From Clostridia bacterium (GTDB lineage Bacteria > Bacillota > Clostridia > Oscillospirales > CAG-272), in the NCBI GenBank assembly GCA_017472285.1, contig JAFUQQ010000056.1, positions 1 through 51,665 on the forward strand: a stretch of DNA of 51,665 nucleotides, written 5' to 3'. The translations under genes and the position numbers were made by a program. The notes under the pieces were generated by a model that searched no databases, had not been told where the DNA came from, and was given only the letters and a program-made list of their open reading frames with translations. This document shows positions 16,739 to 25,857 of the stretch, one piece after another. Position 1 is the stretch's first letter. The number at the start of each line of letters is the position of its first letter.

Positions 16739-19700
16739 TTACAACAACGATAATTGCTCCAAACGATAGAACCCGTGTTCAATGGATTCGTTTCCTTCGT
16801 GTGTCAAAAGCTCATTGTTAGACATTGGGCGCTTTTTGACAATTGCCTTGATAACAATATCGAAGCAGTTAATAACGTCAGACTTGTTGATATCGGAAAG
16901 GCATATCATCTGAACTCTGAAATGCTTCGCTATTGCAAACATCGGAACAAGAATGTGCTTAGAGGATGTTGCGCCGAAGGGGTTATCAAGAATCAACGCG
17001 CTTCGCAAATCCTTGTCGCGGATACTTCCAAAATCTCCGCGCGTATAATTCATCAAAGACAGAATGACAGCGAAGTAGACAACGAATTTTTCCGCACCGG
17101 AATTGTTGATCTGTGTCTGTTCCCAAGAACGATAACCTGCATTTTGAGGGTTTTGATCGATCTTATAAGCATCCACGCGAATTGCTTCTTTACCAATATA
17201 CTTGCGCAGCAAATTCCTACTACCGACAATTTTTTCTGCCATCTTTTTGATGTCAACTTCGGTGACAGCTTCATCGGACATTCTTGCCACAAGCTCTTTT
17301 GTGCCCTTATCAATCTCGTCCGTAATAGCAGCAGACGCAACAACGGGATCAACCTCCGCAGGAATGTCAAAACGAATCATTTGCTTTTTGTCTTTACCGT
17401 CGTACACGGTTACGCGAGAACTTGATGCCATTTGCAACAGTCCCTCATATATACGACTGCCTTGCAATACGCATTGGCGGATCAAATCGTTATGATTGTT
17501 TTCAAACTCTTTGAGATCGGTCATAATTTGAGCAATAGCTCTATCGGTATTTTGAATATCTCCGTTAATATGCTCTATTAAGGTATAATAACGATCTCCG
17601 CGCATTTCGTTAGAAAGAAGCTCCAACATACCAACTATCGCATTGGAAACACCGCAGGTACTGCCCGCAAAATGACTTTTCATAGCGTTGAGAGCTTCGG
17701 AAACTTGAGCTTGGATGTTAGAGAGTTGTACTTTCGCAGATTCATATTCTTTTGTCATACTCTCAAATTGTTCACCAAAAGAATCTTCAAGTTGCACTTT
17801 TATAATGGGTTCCGGACGGTTGTGCTTCTTTAGCCTATCGATCAATCTGCCGAGGATAGTATTGATTTTGTTTTCGAGCTTTCCGCATTGATCTTTTTTA
17901 GAAAATAGTGTTTTTCTTTCTTCACGGGTTCGGTTCAAGCGAGTATCAAAATCATTACCTACTTCGGACTTGTCAAGCGGTTCTCCAAATCTCATAAGAG
18001 ATTGTTTTGCAGACTCCAATCCTCCCTCGGCTTTACCTTTTTGCTCTACAGCTTGCATTGCATGCCGTGTAGCATCTGCTAATGCGGATTTTAGTGTCTT
18101 TTCTTCTTTTCGAACAATTTGCAACTGTTCTTCCGAGAATGCGACATCTTTATACTTATCCAAAGAAAGCTCACGACTTGCAATCTCTCTTTCGCAATCC
18201 TTTTTGCGTGAAGCTTTATCTTCTAACTGAGATTTTAACGTTGACAATTCTTGATTTAGTGCAGATTGTAAAGATTGATATTTCGAATAAAGCTCCGGCC
18301 AATCTCCATCTACCAATTCAGCTTCTTCACATTCACCGATCTGATCTTTTACTCCATTTAATTCAGAAATTTGCTTTTTTAGTTCGTTCAATTTTTCTTC
18401 TATGGTATCAAGACTCATGGTGATGTCATTAAGCTGAGCTTGAACATTCTTATAACTTTGCTCCGCATCTCCCAAACCAAGCTTTTTGTTATGTAAAGCT
18501 TCAGCCAAAGAGTGTTCTTCGGAAATCCTTTGCAAAACGGTTTCTATGCCTTCTAAAATATGGTTGACTGTTTGCATAGAATCCGATAGTTCTTGAATTC
18601 TGCGTTTGTTTTTTTCCTTAGCGGCAGTCAATTCGGTTCCTCTAACTACAAGAGACTGAATCTTAGCATCAATTTCCGAAATACTCTTTTCTAAACGCTC
18701 TATAGAATCCTTTTGCTCCTTTTCATAATGCTCATCGTAAGTGAAGGAGCTTACAACTTCAAGTTGCGCCTTTATCTTTGCATCAATAGCATCAATAAGG
18801 TCGCGCTCGTTGATGAGCGTTTGCTGATTGCTTTCGAGGTTTTCTATAAACTGATCAACATTGCTGAAATATTCTTCGGAATAGAACGCGATTGCGCCGT
18901 CAAACTTTTTGGCATTGTTCAAAATCTGAGCCATTTGCTCATATGTGTATAGCGGAATCATAGCAGGAAGCCACTTTTCTCTACCGTAGTCAAAGAATCG
19001 CTCCTTCTCGCTTGAATCCATTAAAATACCAAATGCCGCCGCAGGATAGTTTAGCAAAATATCAAGGCACTCTTCGTTTGAAAGCTTTCCTTCCGCGACC
19101 TGCTCGGTTAAATATTTTTCGCAGGTAGAATACCTGACACCCGTAGAATTCAGATATTCAATTACCGCATAAGGGATGTGTAGTGACCCTCTTTTTGCTG
19201 ATTGGATTTCTTCTTCCGCTATAGATATTTTACGAAGGCTCTCCGCTTGTCTTGCTTGATTTGCACGTTGCTCCGAGAAAAGAAATTCTTGCATATGGTT
19301 TGTAAACCGCATAGCAAAATTTAAATTATATTCTGAGCATATTTCTTTGATCCGCTCTTCTTTTGCATAATAAGCATCAAGCGCTTCTCGGAGAGCTTTG
19401 CACTTTTGACCGGCTTCGGAACGGCTCAGTGATAGGTCTGCTTTTTTCTGAGGGATAGATGAAATCTCATCTTCGATGCTTACAAGTTCTTTATTTGCTT
19501 TATCAAGAGCAGCCTCTAATTCATTTTTCTCATTTGATTTTGCCGTTTGAACCTCTGCAAGCTCGTCGCTTGCGTATGCACCGTCAAGCCTTCTGCTAAT
19601 TTCTATACCGTATTTTGAAACCTCACGATCAGTTTCAGCTTCGGCACTGCGAAGTCTTTCATCAGCACGGGTATATTCATCTTTGGCTTTTTCAAGAGCT

Positions 19701-21100
19701 TTTTGGGCAGTTTGAAATTGTTTCTCGCATTCAGCCTTTTGAAAACTAATAGACTCGCATTGTCTCTCCAATGTTTCCGCTTCCGGCATACATTTTGATA
19801 ACAATTCGCATATCTGCACATAAACAGAATATTTAACCCTTGCAAGTTCCTGCCCGTTTTCACCACCGCTTTCACGACATGATATTTCACCGCGAATAGC
19901 AGTTAATTCACCATCAATCTGCAACAATTTCTGATAGTATTCAGCACATTCAAGCACCAATTTCTTATGAGTTGTATTCTCGCGCTGAATTGATAGGCGT
20001 TGCTCTTCGGCGGTTGCTTCGTCATATTTTTTCAAAGCTAAATCGAATGCTTCCTTTGCTTTGTAAAACATCAATGAAGCGCGCTCGTGTTCAATCTTTA
20101 CTGATTTTTTATCAAGCTGCTCTATGTCCGATGCGTATTTTTCTTGCAACAGTTTGCACTCATCAAACTTTGCGGAAAGAGAATCCGAAAATCCAAAAAG
20201 TTCTCGAATACATTTTTCTAAAGCATCGTTCGCGTTCCAAAGACTTTCTGCTTGAGGCAATAACACCGTAAGTTCTTTAGAAAAAGCTTCGTATATTTCT
20301 TTTTCGCGTATAACCTCTTGTTTGGAAGCGTATTGATTCGCATACGAAAGCAACATTGTGGATAAAGAGTTATCCTCTTTACTGTGTGTTTGGTTTAATT
20401 TGCGTTCAATGGTTTGAATCAAAAGCTTATCCACCAAGTTATCCGATGTTTTGAAATTACCAAAATATTTACTTAGTCCACCCTCTTCGGAATTTAGGTC
20501 TTGTATCATTTTCCACTCGCTTTGAATGAGTCCATATTCCGCAAGCTTCTTTTGCCATTTTGGATTGTCGTCGGCAACGTAGTAGTTCAAAACACCATTG
20601 CTTTTTCTTGCAAGAGTTCTGACGGCATCAAATTCAGCGGCGATGAACCTACCGTTTTCTTTTTTGGAAAGCGGCATATTCACAATATCGTACGTACTTG
20701 TATAAGACGCATAATTGGAGTAAAAAGTATAGTATTTTACTGCCATACCGCGCGACGAATCATCTTCTGTTGCCGAAAATTCGCTTGCTGACATAGCGAT
20801 ACCGGTCAGTAACTTTTCTGTGCTGTTATCCTTTACCCATTCAAGAAGAACAAAACAATGGTCGCTCGCTTTGTTGAAGAAGCTCTCAATTTTTCTACCC
20901 GCGACCTTCGCCTTGGGAATAATCGGCTGCATCATCAATTGAACGAGAACGGATTTACCGCCGCCGTTTGCCAAATTGATCAGAACGTTGAGTGCATCAT
21001 CCTTTTCTTTGCTCGCAAAATCGTACAACTCGTCTGCAATCAAGCGCTTGCCATCGTTATAATTGAAATTAACGATTCTGACTTTACTGATTTGCGGCAT
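16739..21100 (-). CDS. jetC: Wadjet subunit JetC (SMC/MukB-like ATPase)
   Basis: 1453 residues. The N-terminal ATPase lobe has Walker A NGGGKSVLVQ near residue 45; long coiled coils run from about 270 to 1150, interrupted by a hinge-like region near 600-750; the C-terminal lobe carries Walker B LILDNPFGATSSKH. This head-coil-hinge-coil-head layout is that of SMC/MukB proteins. JetC with JetA (kleisin) and JetB forms a DNA-loop-extruding motor that recognises small circular DNA, which JetD cuts; this restricts plasmid entry (established for the family). The gene overlaps jetB by 17 bases. The subtype cannot be fixed by eye; the jetD-first order argues against the classic jetABCD layout. Confidence 0.9.
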   Translation of the reverse strand: MPQISKVRIVNFNYNDGKRLIADELYDFASKEKDDALNVLINLANGGGKSVLVQLMMQPIIPKAKVAGRKIESFFNKASDHCFVLLEWVKDNSTEKLLTGIAMSASEFSATEDDSSRGMAVKYYTFYSNYASYTSTYDIVNMPLSKKENGRFIAAEFDAVRTLARKSNGVLNYYVADDNPKWQKKLAEYGLIQSEWKMIQDLNSEEGGLSKYFGNFKTSDNLVDKLLIQTIERKLNQTHSKEDNSLSTMLLSYANQYASKQEVIREKEIYEAFSKELTVLLPQAESLWNANDALEKCIRELFGFSDSLSAKFDECKLLQEKYASDIEQLDKKSVKIEHERASLMFYKAKEAFDLALKKYDEATAEEQRLSIQRENTTHKKLVLECAEYYQKLLQIDGELTAIRGEISCRESGGENGQELARVKYSVYVQICELLSKCMPEAETLERQCESISFQKAECEKQFQTAQKALEKAKDEYTRADERLRSAEAETDREVSKYGIEISRRLDGAYASDELAEVQTAKSNEKNELEAALDKANKELVSIEDEISSIPQKKADLSLSRSEAGQKCKALREALDAYYAKEERIKEICSEYNLNFAMRFTNHMQEFLFSEQRANQARQAESLRKISIAEEEIQSAKRGSLHIPYAVIEYLNSTGVRYSTCEKYLTEQVAEGKLSNEECLDILLNYPAAAFGILMDSSEKERFFDYGREKWLPAMIPLYTYEQMAQILNNAKKFDGAIAFYSEEYFSNVDQFIENLESNQQTLINERDLIDAIDAKIKAQLEVVSSFTYDEHYEKEQKDSIERLEKSISEIDAKIQSLVVRGTELTAAKEKNKRRIQELSDSMQTVNHILEGIETVLQRISEEHSLAEALHNKKLGLGDAEQSYKNVQAQLNDITMSLDTIEEKLNELKKQISELNGVKDQIGECEEAELVDGDWPELYSKYQSLQSALNQELSTLKSQLEDKASRKKDCEREIASRELSLDKYKDVAFSEEQLQIVRKEEKTLKSALADATRHAMQAVEQKGKAEGGLESAKQSLMRFGEPLDKSEVGNDFDTRLNRTREERKTLFSKKDQCGKLENKINTILGRLIDRLKKHNRPEPIIKVQLEDSFGEQFESMTKEYESAKVQLSNIQAQVSEALNAMKSHFAGSTCGVSNAIVGMLELLSNEMRGDRYYTLIEHINGDIQNTDRAIAQIMTDLKEFENNHNDLIRQCVLQGSRIYEGLLQMASSSRVTVYDGKDKKQMIRFDIPAEVDPVVASAAITDEIDKGTKELVARMSDEAVTEVDIKKMAEKIVGSRNLLRKYIGKEAIRVDAYKIDQNPQNAGYRSWEQTQINNSGAEKFVVYFAVILSLMNYTRGDFGSIRDKDLRSALILDNPFGATSSKHILVPMFAIAKHFRVQMICLSDINKSDVINCFDIVIKAIVKKRPMSNNELLTHEGNESIEHGFYRLEQLSLL

Positions 21101-21794
21101 TGTTTTCTTCCTCCTTGATCCAATTTTGAATCTCTATAATGCGATCTTTCCTCAAAAAATACGGCATCAAATCCTTCAACTTTCGGGTAGGACGAATCAG
21201 ATCATCTTCGCCTACATCGAATAACTCATCTGTCTTGTACTTGTTCAGAATACGATTGACAATACCATACTTGTTGTCGAACTTTTGCGAGGAAAGCTCG
21301 CCATCAAGTTTACTGAGCCACGCAGATGCGAGTTGACGGAAATTGTCACTGTAATCCTGTTCCTTATCATCGCCTTCGAGAGATGTCTTTTCAACGCTCT
21401 TACAATGATCCGTAAAGAGCGATACAAAATCTTCCTTGGAAATAAACTCTCTGCAAAGGGGATCGCTACCTTCACCGTTAAAGAAAAGGTAAATCAAATA
21501 GATAGAGAGATAGTTCATCAAATACAAATCTCTCGTTCTTACGGTATTATCTGCTTTGATATCGCGACGATAATCTACGTTGTTTTTCAAGAAAAGATCG
21601 TTATCCTGTGTAGGAATCATATACAAGCGGTCACCTGCACGAAACAGATCAATTCCCATAACCTCCTTAAATTCTTCTAATTCCTCTTGAATTTCCACGT
21701 CATCGGCATAAGACCATATCATATGATCTTCACGACGGTTAATCCAACCGTTTTTCATCAATGCGTGAAACACTTCAACTGTTTTACGGTTCAT
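21084..21794 (-). CDS. jetB: Wadjet subunit JetB (MukE-like)
   Basis: 236 residues, DUF6063-like by general look. A winged-helix start (MNRKTVEVFHALMKNGWINR), an acidic middle and a C-terminal region with a basic helix (LIRPTRKLKDLMPYFLRKDR). In Wadjet, JetB is the KITE/MukE-type subunit that bridges the kleisin JetA and the SMC heads. It starts four bases inside jetA and ends 17 bases inside jetC, so all three are coupled and stoichiometry is likely controlled by translation. The identification depends strongly on its position between clear jetA- and jetC-type genes. Confidence 0.85.
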   Translation of the reverse strand: MNRKTVEVFHALMKNGWINRREDHMIWSYADDVEIQEELEEFKEVMGIDLFRAGDRLYMIPTQDNDLFLKNNVDYRRDIKADNTVRTRDLYLMNYLSIYLIYLFFNGEGSDPLCREFISKEDFVSLFTDHCKSVEKTSLEGDDKEQDYSDNFRQLASAWLSKLDGELSSQKFDNKYGIVNRILNKYKTDELFDVGEDDLIRPTRKLKDLMPYFLRKDRIIEIQNWIKEEENNAANQ

Positions 21795-23335
21795 CGCACT
21801 ACCTCCACTTCAAAATCCGTCATATCAATTTTTCGCTCGAATCCGTCTTGTTGAGCAGAAAAACTGAAATTGCTATTTGTTTTTGTAAATCTGATTTGCT
21901 TGATTTGCAGATATTCCTCGGGAATTTCTGCAAGACACCAAGCAAGCTCAAACTCTCCGTTCGGAATAACGCTAAAACGCTCACCGTTCTTCCATTCCTC
22001 AATATTAAGCTCTTGCATAGCAAACAAGGTTAGCATAACATTAGGCAACGCATTTTCAATGCTATATTCTTTCAGCTCCGACACGCGCAAGGAATCTATG
22101 AAATCACTGATTTTGAAATAATCTTTATGTTCCATAAAACGAAACAGATCACAACTGATGTTTCGAAATCTTGCATTCCTTATCTCAACCTGCTTTTCAT
22201 AATCTGTTTCTTCGCTCGTAATATCAAGCCCTTCTTCAACTTCGTTTTCGCTTATCTTACCTTGCGGAGCATAGAAATTCTCAACGCTGAATTTCTTATC
22301 AAATTCTGGTTTTGTAAGCATAAACAAGAAAAATTTTGCCGCATTCCCAAGAGAAGTGTTCGTTTTACGCAAAGGCGAAAGAATATCTCTTTCAAAATTT
22401 AATCGTTCAAAACGGTTTACAACAAAATTATCTCGAATCAATGCTTGATACGATTCCGAAAGTGATGCCTTTTTATTGATCAATGTACGCTGCTCATCAA
22501 TCGTGAGAGAAATGTTTTCTATAATCTCCTTCAACGCGCTTCTGTGCTTCTGTGTGTCCTCGGTTCCAACACCATTTTGAAGAGCTTCTTCAAGGTTTTT
22601 GGCACGTTCCTTGGCAGCCGCTTGTATTTCGGTAAGCTCCTTATATTCATCTTCAAGCAAAGAACGGATGCGACCGATTACGGTTTCATATTGATCTACT
22701 GTAATTTTAGAAATATCTTCTCGGCAACGAAGCAAAAAGTCATCCATACTGACCTTCATATTACGAATACGGCTTACAAGCTCGCGGCTTGCATCAAGTG
22801 CCTCCTCGTAGTTATCACGCCGCATATATTCTTTCATTCTGAAACGAGTTACAGAATAGTCAAGCTCGGATTCAATTTCTTTTGACCTGAACAGAAAATC
22901 AAATGCGTCATCCGTCAAATGATAACTTCCTTTTTCCTCGTTTATCAGACGAATAGACATCGGCTCAAAGCTTTCGCTTGCACTATAAAAGGTTGTGAAT
23001 TCAGCCATTACACCACCGTTTTGTAAAACGTCAACGATAATGTAACGGGCAAGGATTTTGGGATTCGTGTTATAATCGGATGGAAGCACGACCGAAAAAT
23101 CCTCTAAGAACCGTTCCACGTCTGCAATCGTGCAGGTCTGCTCGGTTCCAAGTGTTCGATCCTTTATGAATACAAGTACCGCAACAATCATATTGTCGAG
23201 AATCCTTTTGTCCGGGATCATTTCACGAATATGATCGGGATATTTGTAATCCAACAAACATCGCACGATATTTATAAATTTCATTCGCTTTTCAAAGCCT
23301 GCAAGCAGTTCTGAAAGCTCTGAACGTAAAGCCAT
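21791..23335 (-). CDS. jetA: Wadjet subunit JetA (kleisin, MukF-like)
   Basis: 514 residues, DUF5716-like. N-terminal winged-helix domain (MALRSELSELLAGFEKRMKF to about 140), a long helical middle (about 190-300) and a C-terminal winged-helix part, the layout of MukF-type kleisins. It would link the two JetC heads and recruit JetB. Its ATG lies four bases after the jetD stop, and the end overlaps jetB by four bases. No damage is visible. Confidence comes from the combination with an SMC-type and a TOPRIM-type gene in one operon. Confidence 0.87.
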   Translation of the reverse strand: MALRSELSELLAGFEKRMKFINIVRCLLDYKYPDHIREMIPDKRILDNMIVAVLVFIKDRTLGTEQTCTIADVERFLEDFSVVLPSDYNTNPKILARYIIVDVLQNGGVMAEFTTFYSASESFEPMSIRLINEEKGSYHLTDDAFDFLFRSKEIESELDYSVTRFRMKEYMRRDNYEEALDASRELVSRIRNMKVSMDDFLLRCREDISKITVDQYETVIGRIRSLLEDEYKELTEIQAAAKERAKNLEEALQNGVGTEDTQKHRSALKEIIENISLTIDEQRTLINKKASLSESYQALIRDNFVVNRFERLNFERDILSPLRKTNTSLGNAAKFFLFMLTKPEFDKKFSVENFYAPQGKISENEVEEGLDITSEETDYEKQVEIRNARFRNISCDLFRFMEHKDYFKISDFIDSLRVSELKEYSIENALPNVMLTLFAMQELNIEEWKNGERFSVIPNGEFELAWCLAEIPEEYLQIKQIRFTKTNSNFSFSAQQDGFERKIDMTDFEVEVVR

Positions 23336-23339
23336 ATGT

Positions 23340-24365
23340 TTACCTCATATTCTCCTTCAAGAATGCATAGGTTATGATTTCTTGAGGGATTCGTTTGTTG
23401 TTTTGAATGCTTCGTTCAAATAGAGTTCTTAAATTTTGATCGACCAAATCAAAGATCTGCGAGTAATCCTCACTGTGATTGCGTTCATCATCGCTATCGG
23501 GAATGTTCTTTGTCTGTGCCAAACGCAGCATTTCTTCATAAGCCGGAACAAATAGCTTGATATCAATATTTGGGTTCGCACGAACAGTGCTCAAATAAAT
23601 ATTCAATCCTGCGCGGTCAATGTCTCCCCAATAGAGATATTTTACTTCTGAACCGATAAACTCTGTGTATGTAGTTAACGCACCCATTCCGCTAACCTTA
23701 TTACCGCAACCGAAAACAACCCCATCAATATGGTTATCAAAGATGTTCGTCGCATTGTTTTCAAACATCATACGACGAATATTAAACCAAATATCCTTGT
23801 TTTCACAGATCAAAAGCGTCATTTGCGCTTTTCTGTCGGGAATATAGTCGTTGAAGCAATATTCGGGGGTATCATAAAAAGCAAGTACGTTTGGCGTAAT
23901 CCCAATACGTTCAAGCAAGGCACAAAATGTTTTATCGTCAAGTGCTTTTTCTTCATCGAATATTTCAAATGAACGTTCCTTGCGAGAAATTGATATTTCA
24001 TTTCTGATACAAGAAAACAAATAACGATCAAGTTTTTGAAGAAGAAAACGGTACTTCTTATATTCTTCCGGCTTTGTCTGCAAATAGCCGTTGTTCTGAA
24101 GTAGGGGATGGAGCGAATTTATCTCTTTCACTTCGGCTTCATAGGTATCTTGCGGAAGTGACACCTTGTATTTCAAATAAACGGGATACAATCTATTTCC
24201 GTTTGTTTTTGAACTTTTGATCGGGGATAAGATTTGCTTTTCAGAAAGAACCGATATTATTCCAAATAGCTCCTCGTCCGAAGATACTACAAAAAGAGTC
24301 TCCAAATCCGTCTTGGAAATCGTCTTTTTGCCGTATTTCTTTAATTTTTCAATATATTTCATCAT
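23340..24365 (-). CDS. jetD: Wadjet nuclease subunit JetD (TOPRIM, topoisomerase VI-like)
   Basis: 342 residues from the ATG at 24365 (MMKYIEKLKKYGKK); the frame extends 11 codons further to an ATG at 24398 that lies inside the HTH gene. The C-terminal half holds a TOPRIM-like fold with YLYWGDIDRAGLNIY, whose GDID acidic pair would bind the metal, preceded by VFGCGNKVSG. A helical N-terminal part has a winged-helix look. JetD homodimers cut plasmid DNA after extrusion by JetABC. Here it is the second gene of the operon, before jetA, with a gap of only four bases. Confidence 0.87.
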   Translation of the reverse strand: MMKYIEKLKKYGKKTISKTDLETLFVVSSDEELFGIISVLSEKQILSPIKSSKTNGNRLYPVYLKYKVSLPQDTYEAEVKEINSLHPLLQNNGYLQTKPEEYKKYRFLLQKLDRYLFSCIRNEISISRKERSFEIFDEEKALDDKTFCALLERIGITPNVLAFYDTPEYCFNDYIPDRKAQMTLLICENKDIWFNIRRMMFENNATNIFDNHIDGVVFGCGNKVSGMGALTTYTEFIGSEVKYLYWGDIDRAGLNIYLSTVRANPNIDIKLFVPAYEEMLRLAQTKNIPDSDDERNHSEDYSQIFDLVDQNLRTLFERSIQNNKRIPQEIITYAFLKENMR

Positions 24366-24367
24366 TC

Positions 24368-24562
24368 TTATTCCGCCGCTTGTCCACTCTTGATCCATTC
24401 GTCAACTTCGCTGACCTTGAACTTCCAATTGCGTCCAACCTTATGTGCTGGCATATTTTTCGTTGCGATCCAAACAAGCATCGTATCGCGGCTAATGCCC
24501 AAGTAGGCACAAATTTCTTTGGTAGAGTACCAACGATCAGGAATTTCGTTATTCATAATCAT
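24368..24562 (-). CDS. Excisionase/MerR-type helix-turn-helix protein leading the Wadjet operon
   Basis: 64 residues from the ATG at 24562 (GGAG eight bases upstream); an upstream TTG at 24583 lies only ~9 bases from the predicted transcription start. The sequence is a single HTH_17 domain: WYSTKEICAYLGISRDTMLVWI followed by PAHKVGRNWKFKVSEVDEWI, as in excisionases and small phage regulators. It is the first gene of the Wadjet transcript and its stop lies two bases before the jetD start. It may regulate the operon or act with the recombinase as a directionality factor. Neither is shown by the sequence. Confidence 0.8.
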   Translation of the reverse strand: MIMNNEIPDRWYSTKEICAYLGISRDTMLVWIATKNMPAHKVGRNWKFKVSEVDEWIKSGQAAE

Positions 24563-24598
24563 ATCTAACTCTCCTAAAAACAAAAGTTATGCATTTTT

Positions 24599-24627
24599 AT
24601 TATATCACGCTTTTGAAAGATTTTCAA
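24599..24627 (-). promoter_or_regulatory. Promoter of the Wadjet operon
   Basis: On the - strand: TTGAAA (24627-24622), 17-base spacer, TATAAT (24604-24599). The leader is about 30 bases to the HTH gene. Confidence 0.75.
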
Positions 24628-24666
24628 TATATTTGTCGGATTTTGTAGGATATGTATGGATGAAAA

Positions 24667-24699
24667 GCGGTGCCATCCACAAAACGCGAATAGCACCGC
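24667..24699 (-). terminator. Terminator after the DUF6809-like gene
   Basis: Stem GCGGTGC / GCACCGC with a 19-base loop and TTTTC following on the - strand. It closes the tnpV transcript before the Wadjet promoter. Confidence 0.55.
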
Positions 24700-24705
24700 C
24701 AAGTT

Positions 24706-24972
24706 TTATTCAGTTAAGGTTTCAATGGCAATCTGCATACCGAGCTTGAAAGCGTACTCAAATATAGCTGCTTCTGCAAGGCTCATATACTCACTCCAAC
24801 ACTCGTGGAATTTCTCGAACACCTCTTTTTGCTCGTCAGAGAAGCTTTTCTCCAAGTCCTCGTGGTGACGTGACATATAGCCGAGTAGTTCTTTCATTTC
24901 CTTAGTGTTGGTTCGGCTATCTTCTTGCGGTATGATGTTTCCATGCCAAAGTTCGTTGATGATCGACCTCAT
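24706..24972 (-). CDS. Small helical protein (DUF6809-like) of mobile elements
   Basis: 88 residues, ATG behind GGAGGTGG. All-helical: MRSIINELWHGNIIPQEDSR, then EMKELLGYMSRHHEDLEKSF and a C-terminal helix SLAEAAIFEYAFKLGMQIAI. Small proteins of this look accompany transposons and conjugative elements in Clostridia; I associate it with DUF6809 from memory. Its ATG overlaps the tnpV stop (CAATGA), so the two are translationally coupled. Function unknown. Confidence 0.7.
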   Translation of the reverse strand: MRSIINELWHGNIIPQEDSRTNTKEMKELLGYMSRHHEDLEKSFSDEQKEVFEKFHECWSEYMSLAEAAIFEYAFKLGMQIAIETLTE

Positions 24973-25325
24973 TGATAGACCACCTCCTGCAAGACGATCT
25001 CTTCGGCGCTCGCCTTGATGTTGTTCATCTCGTCAGCCCATCGGAGTGCGTTGTGAGCCTTCATAACTTCGTCTATTCCTCGTTCTTGAGCAAGACGAGG
25101 GACTATTGTATCGAGCATTTCGTGAGCCTGCAAGTCGATTTCGTGGAGATATTCATTCAATCGCCCTTCGGTGAGCAGGGTGGTGTATGTTCCGCGACGG
25201 TGCTTCTTCATAAAGTCCAAGCGCAGATTCGCATACTTGCCAAGGGGATAATTCGTTTGCTTGGGGAGTGCAAGATCGGGGTAGTAAAGTCCGTTATGTT
25301 CGGTATAAGTAATCTGATTTTTCAT
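24969..25325 (-). CDS. tnpV: Transposon-encoded protein TnpV
   Basis: 118 residues. The N-terminal MKNQITYTEHNGLYYPDLAL and the helix with GKYANLRLDFMKKHRRGTY are characteristic of the TnpV family first seen on Tn4451-type elements of Clostridia; its biochemical role is unknown. It marks the right part of the island. The ATG at 25325 has AAAGGA about ten bases upstream, and that ribosome binding site lies in one arm of a long inverted repeat (25327-25383), so translation is probably controlled by leader structure. Confidence 0.85.
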   Translation of the reverse strand: MKNQITYTEHNGLYYPDLALPKQTNYPLGKYANLRLDFMKKHRRGTYTTLLTEGRLNEYLHEIDLQAHEMLDTIVPRLAQERGIDEVMKAHNALRWADEMNNIKASAEEIVLQEVVYQ

Positions 25326-25326
25326 C

Positions 25327-25383
25327 GTAAATATCCTTTCTTAAAAATGCTTTTGTTTGGCATCAACTATCAAGGATATTTAC
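25327..25383 (-). promoter_or_regulatory. Leader hairpin masking the tnpV ribosome binding site
   Basis: Perfect 12-base inverted repeat GTAAATATCCTT (25327-25338) and AAGGATATTTAC (25372-25383), 33 bases apart. On the - strand transcript the second arm contains the AAGGA of tnpV. A second inverted repeat, TGGCATCA (25358-25365) and TGATGCCA (25402-25409), overlaps and could form a competing structure. Confidence 0.6.
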
Positions 25384-25448
25384 TTGGGCGGTGCTCGGGC
25401 GTGATGCCAACAACAGCAAGTCAGCATCACATATCACCGAACACAAAA

Positions 25449-25492
25449 AGAAATCCGAACCCTTCGCCTACCAGCTTTGGGTTCGGATTTCT
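25449..25492 (-). terminator. Terminator of the tRNA-Leu transcript
   Basis: Fourteen-base stem AGAAATCCGAACCC / GGGTTCGGATTTCT, followed on the - strand by a T-run (CTTTTTG). It lies seven bases after the tRNA-Leu(CAG) CCA end. Confidence 0.85.
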
Positions 25493-25498
25493 ACTGTT

Positions 25499-25581
25499 TG
25501 GTGCGGATAACAGGACTTGAACCTGCATGATCGCTCACTGGAACCTGAAACCAGCGCGTCTACCAATTCCGCCATATCCGC
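25499..25581 (-). tRNA. tRNA-Leu (anticodon CAG)
   Basis: Cloverleaf on the - strand: acceptor GCGGATA / TATCCGC, D-arm with GGCGGAATTGGTAGACGCG, anticodon loop TTCAGGT giving CAG, a long variable arm as expected of class II tRNA, T-arm GGTTCAAGTCC, discriminator A and an encoded CCA. It reads CUG codons. The mobile island ends within about 100 bases of it, although no tRNA fragment is seen at the other end. Confidence 0.95.
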
Positions 25582-25623
25582 AAACCTATTAGATTAAAAC
25601 AGCCACTGAAGATCAGTGGCTGA

Positions 25624-25707
25624 TGGTGCGAGAAACGGGACTTGAACCCGTATGGAAAAACCACACGCCCCTCAAACGTGCGCGTCTACCAGTTCCGCCA
25701 CTCTCGC
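25624..25707 (-). tRNA. tRNA-Leu (anticodon GAG)
   Basis: Acceptor GCGAGAG pairs with TTCTCGC (one G-U), D-arm GGCGGAACTGGTAGACGCG, anticodon loop TTGAGGG giving GAG, long variable arm GTGGTTTTTCCAT, T-loop GGGTTCAAGTCCC, encoded CCA. It reads CUC and CUU codons and is co-transcribed with the CAG gene 42 bases downstream. Confidence 0.95.
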
Positions 25708-25754
25708 GTATGTCAGCTCGGCTTTGCCTTTCACATCGCCTTGCGACGCGTTTT

Positions 25755-25783
25755 ATTATATACCATCTTTCTTGAAATGTCAA
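25755..25783 (-). promoter_or_regulatory. Promoter of the two tRNA-Leu genes
   Basis: On the - strand: TTGACA (25783-25778), 17-base spacer, TATAAT (25760-25755), a full consensus match expected for a stable RNA transcript. Confidence 0.8.
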
Positions 25784-25813
25784 TACCTTTTTCAAAAATT
25801 TTTTAATTTTTTT

Positions 25814-25841
25814 CAGACATTCGATTAGAAACCGAATGTCC
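25814..25841 (-). terminator. Hairpin after ricT
   Basis: AGACATTCG / CGAATGTCC pair (one mismatch at the base) around ATTAGAAAC, with A/T-rich flanks. It lies about 17 bases after the ricT stop and before the tRNA promoter. Confidence 0.5.
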
Positions 25842-25857
25842 GAAAAAAGTATCATTT

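Noticed and set aside
13140..25450. Direct-repeat attachment sites of the island
   Set aside because: I compared the left and right flanks, including the tRNA-Leu ends, and found no convincing repeat; large serine recombinases leave only a very short shared core.
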